From the NCBI GenBank assembly GCA_009602725.1, contig WELB01000002.1:848151-912150 (forward strand): a stretch of DNA of 64,000 bases, written 5' to 3'. Below, one piece after another: positions 48,745 through 59,500 of this stretch. A program made the position numbers and the translations under genes. The notes beneath the pieces were generated by a model that worked only from the letters and a program-made list of their open reading frames with translations, did not search any database and was not told where the DNA came from. The stretch is from Spirogloea muscicola. Lineage: Eukaryota; Streptophyta; Zygnematophyceae; Spirogloeales; Spirogloeaceae. Each line of letters opens with the position of its first letter. Positions within the stretch are counted from its first letter, which is position 1.

Positions 48745-49096
48745 CCTCTACCGGAAGAGTTCTCTCTCTTCCAGTGTAAGGAATGCGCTCTACCGCCCTT
48801 TAGTTCTGATTTGCACCTGCTGGCGTCTTGGAGACTAGTACTCCATACATTCTTTGGGCTGCCTTCCACAGCATAGCCTTTTTCTTCACAGCCTCCCTTA
48901 AGTTGCAAGAGCTGTTGGTTGCTTTAGCCTCCCTCTCAAAACGTAAGAAACAGCGGCTCTTCCAATTTTCGGCAATGCAAGGCAATCGCTGCAAGAAATC
49001 AGCTCAAAGAAGGAGCTCTTTCAATTGGAAGAGCTGTTCTGTTTCAATAACAGCCAATGGCCAGCCCAAAGAAAGAGAAACTGCTCTTCCAATTTG
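48745..49096. repeat. Right part of the hairpin array
   Basis: It shares CTCTTCCAATT, GAAGAGCTGTT and AATGGCCAGCCCAAAG words with 47,101-47,839. Before the LTR inserted, the two were one stretch. No gene is seen. Confidence 0.4.
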
Positions 49097-51940
49097 ATTG
49101 AAGTCTCGCGCGCCCGCGCAAGTCGGCCTCGGGGAGCTGCAGCGCGGCGGTGGTGTAGGCGGCCTTGTCCACCACGGCCGCGAAGCGCGCTTGGACGCGC
49201 AGGTCAGCGGTGTGCGCGAGGTGCGCAAAGGAGACCGCCTGGCCTGCCAGGTCCGGGTGCGCCGCGAGCAGCTCCTGGTGGGGGGAGCGAAGCGACACCT
49301 GGAAGGGCAGCGCGCCCGTGTCGACCTCCACCACCGCCTGCTCCAGTGCACGCCGGCCGTGGACCATTGAAGCGCTGGGCCACGGAGGCGGCAGTCTGCG
49401 CCCAGCTGCCAAGGTATGCAGCCCGGCAAGAACGGGAGAGCGGACGCAGGCCGAGACCACCGTGGCTGAGGGGTAGCGACGCCTGGTGGATAGCGGCTGG
49501 CGACTGGAGGAAGCCCTGGTAACGGACCAGGGCCGTCAAGCTCACCACCATGCCAGCATCATAACCCGCGTACGCCGCCAACGCCCCTGGGGACGGCGGA
49601 GTGGCCCGCGTTAAGTACTGGGGCCGCTGCCTAATGGGCTTGGTCAACATGGCCCACGACAGCTGCATATCGTCCAGCTCGGGAAGCCGGGCCGCAGGCT
49701 GAAGATGCTCCGCAAGGCGGGCTCGCAGCTGCCATTCCACAAAGAACGGCGCGCCGATGGAGACCCCCAGCAGGGTGAAGCCATCTGCTGGTGTCTGGTA
49801 GCCTGTGGGCATCGTCAGGGTGGGTGGGAGGCTGCAGGGAGACCAAGTCGCGCACTTCAACGCCCGGGTGGACAGGCCGAGGGTGGCTAGCTGCAGCTCA
49901 AAGGTGACGAAGGCCGCCGCGAACGTCTTCCGGAGGGCCGACTATGGTGGTGTCGTCCGCGAAGGTGGGAAGTAGGACTCCTGGGTGTGCCACCGCGGTA
50001 GCCTGCAGAGCCCGGTGGTGAGCGAGCGCAAAGTAGAAGCCGGCGAGGGGGTCCCCTTGCCGCGTGCCCGCCTGGGACTACAGGACCTCCACTTGATCAC
50101 CCCCAGTCCGCCAGAGGAGGTCGCTGGGCTGACCGTACCCCAAGCAGAAAAAGGGTATCAGGGAGGGGAAGGATGCCCGGAGCTCCTCCGCAACACTTGC
50201 GCGCTCCACAGTGTTGAAGGCATTATTCACGTCAACAGCCAGCACCAGCCACCCCGGGTGCTGGTCCAAGGTCGCACGAACCCCGTGGACGACGGCCTCG
50301 CCCCCACTCCGCAGCCCCGCGCCATACTGGTATGGCGCCATGTGCACCTGCGCCGGCCCCGCATGCTGCTGCCAGAGTACGCGGCTCACCAGGCGGTACA
50401 GGACCTCCCCAATGGCAATGGGCCTGACTCCCCCGCTCGGCTTGTCGAGGGCGAGCAGTGTGCTGGTGCACAGTACGCCGCGGATGCTGGCCGGCACATT
50501 GTCTGGGGCCATATGCTGGCAGATCTGCAGCAGCGCGTTGAAGTCTGCCGCCTCACCCTCGAGGAAGATCTCCCGCAGGTGCTCAATCAGCATGCGGGAG
50601 GGGGCGGCGGCGGCGGCGGCGGCGGCGGAGCCTTCTTGAGGGCGTCGGCTTACAAGACCACCTCCTCCGGCGGGGCGAATGCGGCCAACCACGGTGGCAG
50701 GGGGGAGCTAGCCGGGGGGTGGAGGGAGTCCAGAGCCGCCCGGGTTGCCGCATTGGTCGGCGCCAGCATTGCATCGTCCAGGGCCTGCACAGCCCGGGAG
50801 AGCTCACCCGCGTGGCCGTATCGAAGAGCCTGCGGACGCTGGCGGCCCGGTCGTGTGTTGCCCCTCGGCCACCACGGTTGACCGCGGACGCCGCCACGGC
50901 TGCGTCGTGCCTCGCCAGGAGCTCCTCCCAGTGCCCGCTCTCGAACAACTGGACGCGTGCCAAGAGGGGCTGCTGGCCCTGCTTGCGGCTGTCGGGAGAG
51001 ACCCGCCCGAGCAACAGCCGGGGAAGAGGATGAACAACTTCCACGCCGCCTCGTCCCTGTGGTCCGTGACGATCCACTGCGTCACCGGGCGGAGCGCGCG
51101 GCCGAGGTGTGGGCGCGCCCAGCGCGAAACGTGGCGAAGGAGCGGCAGGGCCGCCAGGCGGTGAACTGCGGCCAGGTCGAGGCCTGCCAGCCACTGCCAG
51201 TGGTGAGGCGTGGGCGGCGCGGGAGGCCTGCCTGGTCTGCCCCGACGACCACCCGCCGCCGCTGCGCTCCGCGCCTGCTCCGCACGGTTGTTGTTGCACG
51301 CGCAAGTGCGCTGGTGGTTGGACCGGCCGGATTGCGTGGTGAAGGTCTTCTGGCAAAACTGGCACCGCGGCGGGTCGGGCGAGAGAGGTAGGGGCGACGG
51401 CGGTGGAGCCGGCTCGCTCGGCGGGGGTGGAGGCGGTGGAGACGGGGGCGGCGTCGATGGCGCCGACTGTGGAAGGCTGGGCGGCTCGAGAGGCGGGAAG
51501 GCGGCGTCGGGGGAGGTGGGGGCGTTGGGGACGACGGCAGCTGTGGTGACAACGGCTCGGCGGGCGGTAGCGGCTGCTGCACCTCTGTCGCCGGAGAAGC
51601 ACACTCAGGGACGTCAGGGCCAAGCAAATGGGGCCTGGTACCCTGAGGATGGAGGAGCGTGGTCACCTCGTGGGGTCCCCTCGCATCTCAGGGGTGTAGG
51701 CGATAACGCTTGTGCCCGACACTTCTCTCGGGCGGGAGGCGATGAAGTAGTGGCCTCTGTGGAATGCTCCGTGGTATGCTTCGCCTGAGTAGATGCCAGG
51801 GCCGGGACGATGGGGCTGCAAGCCGCGACGGCCGCTGCGGGCGGAGTGCTGGTGGAGCTGGCATGCCCCTTGCAGTGTCGCCGATGCACAGAAACCCCAT
51901 GGGGAGTTGCGAGGTCCCGCGGGCAGGTGGGGCACTCAGC
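49097..51940 (-). mobile_element. LINE, longest copy: zinc fingers plus reverse transcriptase
   Basis: Read from 51,940 downward. A first zinc finger of pattern C-x2-C-x12-H-x3-C (CPTC...HRRHC) lies near 51,935-51,870, and a second of the same pattern (CQFC...HQRTC) near 51,375-51,310. RT lies at about 50,690-49,850 with LDKPSGGVRPIAIGEVLYR, motif A VDVNNAFNTV and motif C FADDTTIVGP. The post-RT helices with LSHGGLGLRP and AAYLGSWAQ extend to 49,100. At least three frameshifts and some stops make it dead. It lacks the C-terminal cysteine motif, the endonuclease-like domain and the 3' UTR, so it is truncated at its 3' side, which is unusual. The N-terminal fingers and C-terminal domain suggest an R2-like, restriction-like-endonuclease group. 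Confidence 0.82.
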
Positions 51941-51944
51941 TACT

Positions 51945-52130
51945 CAGACTAGCTACTCAGACTTGCATCTCCTGACTAGAGGTTACTGAGCGTTCCCTGG
52001 CTGATGTCTTAGTCCTAGTCCTTCACACAACTGACTGCTTCGACTCCGGCTCCTTCAGACCTTGTCCATTCCTTTGGGCTGGCTTTTCCCAGCCACCAGT
52101 CCATCTGGCCGCGCTTTCTTCTTTTCCGCT
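51945..52130 (+). mobile_element. LINE 3' end with hairpin, plus strand
   Basis: It holds the terminal reading DLHLLTRGY and stop (near 51,988). A 3' UTR with CTTGTCCATTCCTTTGGG follows, then the hairpin GGGCTGGCTTTTCCCAGCC near 52,075 and a CGCGCTTTCTTC end. It abuts the 5' end of the minus-strand LINE at about 51,940, so two copies stand head to head. Confidence 0.65.
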
Positions 52131-52841
52131 CGGGGTACGGTCAGCCCAGCGACCTCCTCCAGCACTATCTGCTTCCTCTGGCGGACAGGGGGTGATCAAG
52201 TGGAGGTCCTGCAGTCCCAAGCGGGCACGCGGCAAGAGGACCCCCTCGCCGGCTTCTACTTTGCGCTCGCTCACCACCGGGCTCTGCAGGCTACCGCGGA
52301 GGCACACCCAGGAGTCCTACTTCCCACCTTCGCGTTACGACACCACCATAGTTGGCCCTCCGAAGACGTGGCGGCGGCCTTCGTCACCTTTGAGCTGCAG
52401 CTGGCCACCCTCGGCCTGTCCACCTCCACCTTGCGCACACCCCCGACCTGCGGGCCTAGGCCCGCTACACTGCGCTTGTGAACAAAGCGGCCTATGACCA
52501 GGTGGTTTGGAGCTCCTTCCGCCGCATGACATCCGAGGGCGCGCCCGGATCCTCTCTGCCTCCTCCCCCCGGGCGGCAGCGTGACTATCAGCACTCCCCG
52601 TCTATGCGGCGCTGACAATTCCAGACGCGGTATTCAGGACGGCGGCCCAAGGTCTCCTTGGCCTCCTCCCTCCCTGCCTCGTCGGGGTCCAACAGTGCGA
52701 GTGCGGTGCCCGCCACGATGACCCTGCGGCGCTGGCGGCCCACATGCTCCGCTGTGCGCACGGGGGCGAGCGGACAGGTTCACACGACCTCCTGCGAGAC
52801 GCCATGCAGGGTGTGTTCCTGGAGGCCGGCTACAAGGTGGC
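52131..52841 (+). mobile_element. LINE copy, RT part joined to C-terminal cysteine domain
   Basis: Bases 52,185-52,490 match the RT motif C region of the 49,097-51,940 copy at high identity. After a jump, 52,613-52,841 encodes IPDAVFRTAAQGLLGLLPP. A cysteine motif of pattern C-x-C-x13-H-x3-C (CECGARHDD...HMLRC) and HDLLRDAMQGVFLEAGYKVA follow, the start of the endonuclease-like domain. An internal deletion and frameshifts are present. The copy runs into the gap at 52,842. Confidence 0.72.
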
Positions 52842-53573
52842 NNNNNNNNNNNNNNNNNNNNNNNNNNNNNNNNNNNNNNNNNNNNNNNNNNNNNNNNNNN
52901 NNNNNNNNNNNNNNNNNNNNNNNNNNNNNNNNNNNNNNNNNNNNNNNNNNNNNNNNNNNNNNNNNNNNNNNNNNNNNNNNNNNNNNNNNNNNNNNNNNNN
53001 NNNNNNNNNNNNNNNNNNNNNNNNNNNNNNNNNNNNNNNNNNNNNNNNNNNNNNNNNNNNNNNNNNNNNNNNNNNNNNNNNNNNNNNNNNNNNNNNNNNN
53101 NNNNNNNNNNNNNNNNNNNNNNNNNNNNNNNNNNNNNNNNNNNNNNNNNNNNNNNNNNNNNNNNNNNNNNNNNNNNNNNNNNNNNNNNNNNNNNNNNNNN
53201 NNNNNNNNNNNNNNNNNNNNNNNNNNNNNNNNNNNNNNNNNNNNNNNNNNNNNNNNNNNNNNNNNNNNNNNNNNNNNNNNNNNNNNNNNNNNNNNNNNNN
53301 NNNNNNNNNNNNNNNNNNNNNNNNNNNNNNNNNNNNNNNNNNNNNNNNNNNNNNNNNNNNNNNNNNNNNNNNNNNNNNNNNNNNNNNNNNNNNNNNNNNN
53401 NNNNNNNNNNNNNNNNNNNNNNNNNNNNNNNNNNNNNNNNNNNNNNNNNNNNNNNNNNNNNNNNNNNNNNNNNNNNNNNNNNNNNNNNNNNNNNNNNNNN
53501 NNNNNNNNNNNNNNNNNNNNNNNNNNNNNNNNNNNNNNNNNNNNNNNNNNNNNNNNNNNNNNNNNNNNNNNNN
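52842..53573. other. Assembly gap, 732 Ns
   Basis: The gap hides the end of a LINE copy on its left. On its right it hides the promoter and 5' UTR of the CCR4 gene, whose start codon lies only 17 bases after it. Confidence 0.95.
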
Positions 53574-53590
53574 GGCGGCGGGCCCCCGAC

Positions 53591-56500
53591 ATGCTTAGCG
53601 TGCTGCGCGTGCACCTGCCGTCCGACATCCCCATCGCCGGCTGCGAGCTCATCCCCTACGTCCTGCTGCGCAAGCCCGACTCCGCCATCACCACCGACGA
53701 CATCCCCGAGGCCGCGCCCGCCGACGGCTTCTACCTCCGCTGCCGCTGGTGCGCGCGCCCGCCCTCGCCGCGCCGCCCGCCCCTCCGCCGCCGGAGCCGA
53801 CCGCCCGCTGCGCCCGGCGCCTTCAGCGCCGCCCGCCTGCGCCTTCCCCCTCCCATAAGTGAGGCCTGATTTTCAGTAGACCTAATTCTCTGAGGCCGGT
53901 GGCGGCCATCTCCAATCGGCGGCGGCAGGTACCGCATCCAGAACGACAAGAAGGTGGCCGTGTGCAGCGTGCACGCGTCGGAGCCGGCGACGCTCCAGTG
54001 CCTCGGCTGCGTCAAGGCCAAGCTGCCCGTGGCCAAGAGCTACCACTGCTCGCCCCAGTGCTTCATCGTCGCGTGGCGCCACCACAAGAGCCTCCACGCG
54101 CGTGGCCTGGCCAACGGCGGCCGCGAGAACGGCGCCGAGGACGATGAGCTCTTTGGCCGCTTTGGCAGCGGCTCCGTTGCCGCCGCCCTGGTCGGCAGTA
54201 GCAATGGCAACGGCGCCGCTGCGGGCTTCGCCGCTGCGCAGGTCCCAGCCCCCAGGGCTGCGGAGGGCGTGCAGCAGGCCAACGGCGAGACGTGGTACGA
54301 GGTGGGGCGGGGGAAGGTGTACACGCCCAGCGCCGACGACGTGGGCCACGTGTTGAAGCTCGAGTGCACGCCCGTGGAGGTGGCGACTGGCAACGCCATG
54401 GCCACCCCTTCCACTCTCCTGACCTCGCGCGTCATCCCTGCGCCCTCGCCCACCCCCCGGCGCATCGTGTCGGTGCCCAGCCTGGACGGCGCCTCTGTGG
54501 AAGCGGCTGGCACCTTCACAGTGCTGTCCTACAATGTGCTGGCAGATCTGTATGCCACAAACGAGCAGTACAGCTACTGCCCCCCCTGGGCGCTCTCTTG
54601 GACGTACCGACGCCAGAACCTTCTTAGGGAGCTCATTGGTTACCGCGCCGACATCCTGTGCCTCCAAGAGGTGGCGTACTCCGCCCTCCTTTACCTGCAT
54701 TGTGGGAGTTCCTGTGTCCTTTTACGTTCTGTGTCCTGTGTCCTGTCATGCATGTGGAGGCTGGATTCTCTTGTCCAACTCGTGCAGACCTCACAGCAAC
54801 ATGACTGCAATGCAAGAGCTCTTGCATTTTCCCTCATTCTCCCTGAAGGTGCATGCCTGTACCTCTGAAGGCCCTAATTTGGTGTCTGCAAATTGCGCAG
54901 GTGCAAAGTGATCACTACGAGGAGTTCTTTGCCCCAGAGCTAGAAAAGCACGGGTATGCTGCTGTGTACAAGAAGAAAACTGCTGAGGTGAGGACTACGG
55001 GCGGACCTTGACTCAGTATTCGGGGGAGGTTTAGGGCTCATTGCAGAACAATTGGGCAGAGCATTGAATAGAGCTTGTCACTCGGCGGGCTAGTGCGACC
55101 TTTGCCTGTACACTTGCTCTTCAGCATGACCGTAACGTCAGATTGAGCATCAGATTGAGCACAGGGCTTTCTCAGGTGAATAAGGTTGAGACCTTCATAT
55201 CTGGATGCTTCCAGGTGTACACTGGCACTGCATATGCAATTGATGGTTGCGCAACGTTCTTCAGAAGAGACCGATTTTCATTGGTCAAGAAGTATGAGGT
55301 GGGAGTGTAGTCTGTGTAGTTTGTTGCTCATTTATGACCCTGCTTAAGCTGCAGGTGATGAAGAGTAGGGATGCAAGATCTGGGTCTCATGATTGAGTCC
55401 TCAACACAGCCTGTACAATGGTGCAGGTGGAGTTTAACAAGGCAGCCTTGTCATTATGTGAAGCACTTGTGCCAATAGCGTCTAAAAAGGCTGCACTCAA
55501 TCGTCTCTTGAAGGTTAGCAAGCATGTCACATGAGTGCGAGCGTGCTTTTATTACCTTCACTGTGTCACAAGGCCGGTGCTTGCTCTTGGCACTGTTAGA
55601 GGTGCAGTTGTGACATTGAGGCTTGATCATGAGATGTACAGTGGTGGTACTACACAGACACGATATCTATATTATTATGTTTTCAATATCTCGTGAAGTT
55701 GGCCTAAATCTGGCCTAGTGATTATCTTACGCACTTTTCTGCTGTGTCATGGCAAAACTATTGACCGAGGTCGACTTTTTTAAATTTATGCAGGACAATG
55801 TAGCATTGATTGTTGTGCTGGAAGCAAGAGATGCTATCGACGTGAGTGACGTGCCGGCTGGTGGAAAGCGCCAACTGCTGTGTGTGGTATGCAAACTCGC
55901 CGCACCTCTGCACAGGCTTCGTTTATGTCACTGGTACCAATTTTGCTGGAGTGATATCACGTACGGGGTATCCTAATTGCAGCTTGTGCTGGCGGGCTTG
56001 ATGGAAATGTGCAAACTGTGCTTCTGCAGGCGAACACGCACATCCACGCAAATCCCGAGTTGAAGGACGTCAAGCTTTGGCAGGTACACACGCTGCTCAA
56101 AGGGCTGGAGAAAATTGCAGCAAGTGCCGACATTCCAATGCTAGTGGCTGGAGATTTCAACAGCGTCCCAGGGAGGTAAGTCGTATATGATGCCCTCTCC
56201 CACCAGTACACTTTTATCCATATATATCTCCAGTTCTGTCGCATCTGAGATTCATGGCTTGATTCAACTTGGGCTGTGCCAACAGTGCTCCACATTCCTT
56301 GCTGGCGTCTGGTCGAGTGGATGCCTCCCATCCAGAGTTGGCTACTGATCCATTGGGCATACTGCGACCCCCTTCCAAGCTCTGCCATCAGCTTCCTCTG
56401 GTCAGTCTTGTCACCCCCCGGCTTGTAGGTCAGGGGTTGGACCTTTGGCAGACACAGGAGAACGTGGTGCATTGGAGTGCTTTGACTTCGATTTATCAGC

Positions 56501-57023
56501 AGATCAGCCTGGCATGCAGCTCATGTGGATGGACTATGCAGGTGAGCGCATACTCGGCTTTTGGTCGGCAAATGCCCGTGGGGCCAGCAGTGGAGAGGCA
56601 AAGGCTGCTCATGGATCCAAGCAGCAGTGAACCACTCTTTACAAATTGCACGAGAGACTTCCTTGGAACGCTGGACTACATATTTTACACAGGTGAAGCT
56701 GAGCAACTGCCATCGGTGCTCAAGCGTAGCTGCTTCATGCCAATAGAGCATGTGCCACACAGCGCCGCACCATGGTAGATGCAAGTGATTGGACAGATGG
56801 CAGATATGCTCACACAGCCCTTAAATAGCTTATGCACTTTAGTCCTGAGTTGCCATGTTGGCTGTGAATGACAGCTGACTCTCTGGTGGTTGAGGGGCTC
56901 CTTGAGCTACTGGAGGAGGATAACCTGCGCAAGGACACTGCCCTGCCTTCGCCCGAGTGGTCTTCGGACCACTGTGCTCTTCTAGCTGAGTTCCGGTACA
57001 AACATCGTCTTCGCATGCGCTGA
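53591..57023 (+). CDS. CCR4: CCR4-type deadenylase, plant CCR4a/b family
   Basis: Catalytic subunit of the cytoplasmic CCR4-NOT complex; an Mg-dependent 3'-5' exonuclease that shortens mRNA poly(A) tails with CAF1. Ten exons: 53591-53748, 53929-54670, 54901-54987, 55215-55298, 55427-55513, 55794-55886, 56030-56175, 56286-56400, 56542-56692, 56875-57023. All borders are GT-AG and phases agree, giving 603 residues; plant relatives are about 602. The N-terminus MLSVLRVHLPSDIPIAGCEL matches the plant family start. A MYND-like Cys/His cluster (about residues 75-110) replaces the yeast leucine-rich repeats. The endonuclease/exonuclease/phosphatase fold runs from about 245 to the end, with SYN (N255), LQE (E300), GDFN (D459, N461) and SSDH (D586, H587). 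All catalytic residues are present, so it looks functional. The 141-bp intron at 56,401-56,541 is open and in frame. Confidence 0.96.
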
Positions 57024-57685
57024 ACCTTGTAGATGTTCGAAGCTTGGGTGCATGCTGTGCTGGCAGCCACTAGTGTAGCATAAGGGAGTAGCAGATAGAA
57101 ATATGCAGAGAAAGTTGCTCTTGGGTGAGGGTTTTCAAGTAGCAATATAATGTGGAGTCTCGTAGTCGTCTAAGAATCAACATGCCCCACCAAGCCCTCA
57201 GTCACTATAGTGAGCTTTCAAAATTCTTCTGCATTGTACGTTCACTCAAACTACTGGCAACTTAAGCTTTGCAACCGTTGAACCCCTCAGCTTACGAAGT
57301 ACCTGTAGCATTATATCTATGACTATACAGCTATAGGTCCTTTCCAATCAATGCTCACATCCGACAACGTAGAGTCTGCTGGCAACTTATGACTTCCTGC
57401 ATCTTCTTGACAGCACCGTCACCAAAGAGAGCCACTTCACCCACAGGCACTTTTGGCAATGGTTACACAATGCCAGGGCTCACACGCGTCTTTTTACTTG
57501 CAACTTCACAATGTCGCCTTGCTTTGCCTTTGTTTGCACAGTCAGGGCCATGTCGGAAGCTGCACACAACACCATCCTTGTATGGTCAGAGGGCCATGTC
57601 ATCGTGATGTCAACATAATGGCGGGCTGTAGCTGCAACACGAGTTGCAGCTTGCGCGCATGTGTCCAGCGTTGTACACCATGAAC
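57024..57685. other. Convergent 3' region between CCR4 and COX6B
   Basis: These 662 bases lie between the two stop codons and should hold both 3' UTRs. No further coding exon is supported. Short AT-rich stretches near 57,080-57,180 and 57,300-57,340 could hold poly(A) signals, but there is no AATAAA. The open frames here lack motifs. Confidence 0.5.
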
Positions 57686-58657
57686 TCAGTAGCGACCAGG
57701 GAAAGTGCCATTCTCTCGTTGTTCGTTCCACTTGTCGACCTGCACAAGGGCCACATGACTTGAGGTATATCTTTCACTCATCTCTCACCGAGTCCTCAGC
57801 AAAGGCAGACCTGTAGCTTAAGCCCAGAGGCACAGCCCACAACATGGTGCTCCGCGATGAGGGGAATTGAGGTGGCAATGAAACTGATCTTCGTCATGAG
57901 GACCCTCTGATTGTGAGTGCTTACCCAGTCTCCAGGGCAGAGTGAGCGATAGTACTTTTGGAACTTTGCACATTCCTGGGCCCCTTCCCCCTTCTCAGTA
58001 ACGCACCTACCAAGCAATCCAAAGGCCGGTGAGAAGCTGTGCCAGGCCGATGAGCAGGCATCTCAATAAGTCGAGTTGAGCTGGGGCTGGACCAGGCCAC
58101 AAGGAGGCTGGCTGCGCAGCCGTCAGCTGCCAGACAGATCGGGGAGGCGGTGCAAAGCGGCTCACTTGTGATATTCGTTGTACCGAGTGTAGCAGTGCTT
58201 GGCCTGGTTGGTCGTGGGAAAGCGGAAGTCGTGTGGCGCCGTCTTCACATCGTCCACCTGCATGATTCCCCACATCACAGCAAGGTCATGGGCTGCAGCT
58301 CGTGATCAGGAGAGCAACTGCGGATCCCAGGCGGCTGCAAGTGACGACCACCAAGGCCGCCCGTAGGCACGAAGGACGAGAGCGAGGGAGTGGCGGGCGC
58401 CGAGCTGGGTGGCCTGGCCAGGTGCGGCCCAGCGCCTCACCGAGATGACGTGCTTGGGCTCCTCCTCCTCCTCGCCGCCCTCGGGCTCCTGCTCCGCCTC
58501 CGGCTCCGCCTCCTCCGGCTCCCCCTCCGGCTCGTTGTCGGGGTGCGTCTCCGCCGCCGGGCTGGACAGCCCGTCCTCATGAGAGCCACGCTCGGTGGGG
58601 GGCAGAGAAGCGTCCGGCTGGTCGTCGGACGCGTCGGCGTCGGCGTCGGCGCCGGCG

Positions 58658-58700
<43 letters not shown>

Positions 58701-58892
58701 CGTCGTGTTTAGCAGGAGGAGCGGGCTGGGCAGGCTCGGCCTGCCGGCGCAGGCAGAGGGGCAATCGAGGATCCGCGGAGTCAGGCGTGTGCCCAGTTGG
58801 AGAAGGGGGGGAGGGGCCTAGAGAGCGGAGGAGGGGTCACGTACGGGATGGGGCTCGTGCGCCTCCTCCATGCGCGCCACGGAGTTGCCCAT
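57686..58892 (-). CDS. COX6B: Cytochrome c oxidase subunit 6b, plant type
   Basis: A small intermembrane-space subunit of mitochondrial complex IV that bridges the dimer. Five exons on the minus strand (plus coordinates, in order): 58845-58892, 58441-58740, 58166-58257, 57925-58006, 57686-57739. GT-AG borders and agreeing phases give 191 residues, the length of long plant isoforms. The core KTAPHDFRFPTTNQAKHC, then YYRSLCPGDW and VDKWNEQRENGTFPG, is diagnostic. The twin motif C-x9-C (C138, C148) and C-x10-C (C159, C170) is intact; it is the substrate of Mia40-type oxidative import. Residues about 17-115 form a plant-style acidic extension, here swollen by a DA repeat and glutamate runs. The start ATG lies in GCC GCC ATG GGC context. 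The gene is convergent with CCR4. Confidence 0.95.
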
Positions 58893-59075
58893 GGCGGCGG
58901 CGGTGGCGGCGGCGGCGGCGCGCGAGCTTGCGGGTGGTGGAGGAATGGCTCACCCGCGCTCTCGATCAGACACCTCAGTGGCAGCCGAGTGTGCAGACGG
59001 CCGGTATGCGGGGCATCACTCGGCGACCTCTATGTTGCTATATGCTTCATTTAACTCGTGGTCCCTGAGCGGATC
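58893..59075 (-). promoter_or_regulatory. Likely 5' UTR and promoter of COX6B
   Basis: The stretch above the COX6B start has a GGC-rich repeat (GGCGGCGGCGGTGGCGGC, 58,894-58,920) that would lie in the 5' UTR. The sequence then drops in GC before the first LINE tail at about 59,080. No TATA box is obvious. The assignment is by position only. Confidence 0.35.
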
Positions 59076-59079
59076 AGCT

Positions 59080-59330
59080 CATAGCAGGAAGCGCGGCCAG
59101 ATTGACTGGTGGCTGGGAAAGAAAGGAGGAAGTGCTCGCCCATTGAGAATAGAAGGTGCTCGCCCATTGAGAAGAGGGGCTGGCAAAGCCAACCCAAAAA
59201 GAATGGACAGTATCCAAAGCCATAGAAAACAGAAGGTGCTCGCCCATTGAGAAGAGGGGCTGGCAAAGCCAGCAAAGCCAACCCAAAAAGAATGGACAAT
59301 TCTTCAGGCCCCTTCGTAGCTGCTAAGCGT
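59080..59330 (-). mobile_element. LINE tails, tandemly arranged
   Basis: Two near-identical copies of an 80-85-bp unit (AAGGTGCTCGCCCATTGAGA, then AGGGGCTGGCAAAGCCA and AACCCAAAAAGAATGGACA) lie at about 59,150-59,215 and 59,231-59,300. Each is the LINE terminal hairpin in reverse. One carries a short internal duplication (GCCAGCAAAGCCAACCC). A shorter third unit precedes them. They are either tail-only insertions or a tandem duplication of one. Confidence 0.6.
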
Positions 59331-59500
59331 TTTTCCCTTCGAGCCTTTGCCAATTCATTTCGGGCTGGCTTTTCACAGCCCTTGCCCCCGCTGGCAGTGC
59401 CACTTCTTTCCAGGCCTGGGAAAGAAGAAAGCGCGGCCAGATTGACTGGTGGCCGGGAAAGGCCAGCCCAAAGGAATGGACAAGGTCTGAGGGAGCCTGA
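59331..59500. mobile_element. Two facing LINE tails
   Basis: A plus-strand tail (CATTTCGGGCTGGCTTTTCA, CAGCCC) lies at about 59,350-59,405. It is followed by a minus-strand tail (GCGCGGCCAGATTGACTGGT, GGCCGGGAAAGGCCAGCCC) at about 59,430-59,480. No coding sequence is retained. Confidence 0.5.

Noticed and set aside
52634-53869. Open frames of 280-400 codons across the second gap
   Set aside because: They are artefacts of 732 Ns joining a LINE fragment to the CCR4 first exon region.
58390-58821. Plus-strand frame with leucine-rich and then VGVGVG repeats
   Set aside because: It is the complement of the acidic COX6B exon. The microsatellite reads open in several frames.
59150-59300. Possible CRISPR-like spaced repeats
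   Set aside because: There are only two to three units with no uniform spacers. The units are LINE tail hairpins and the genome is eukaryotic.
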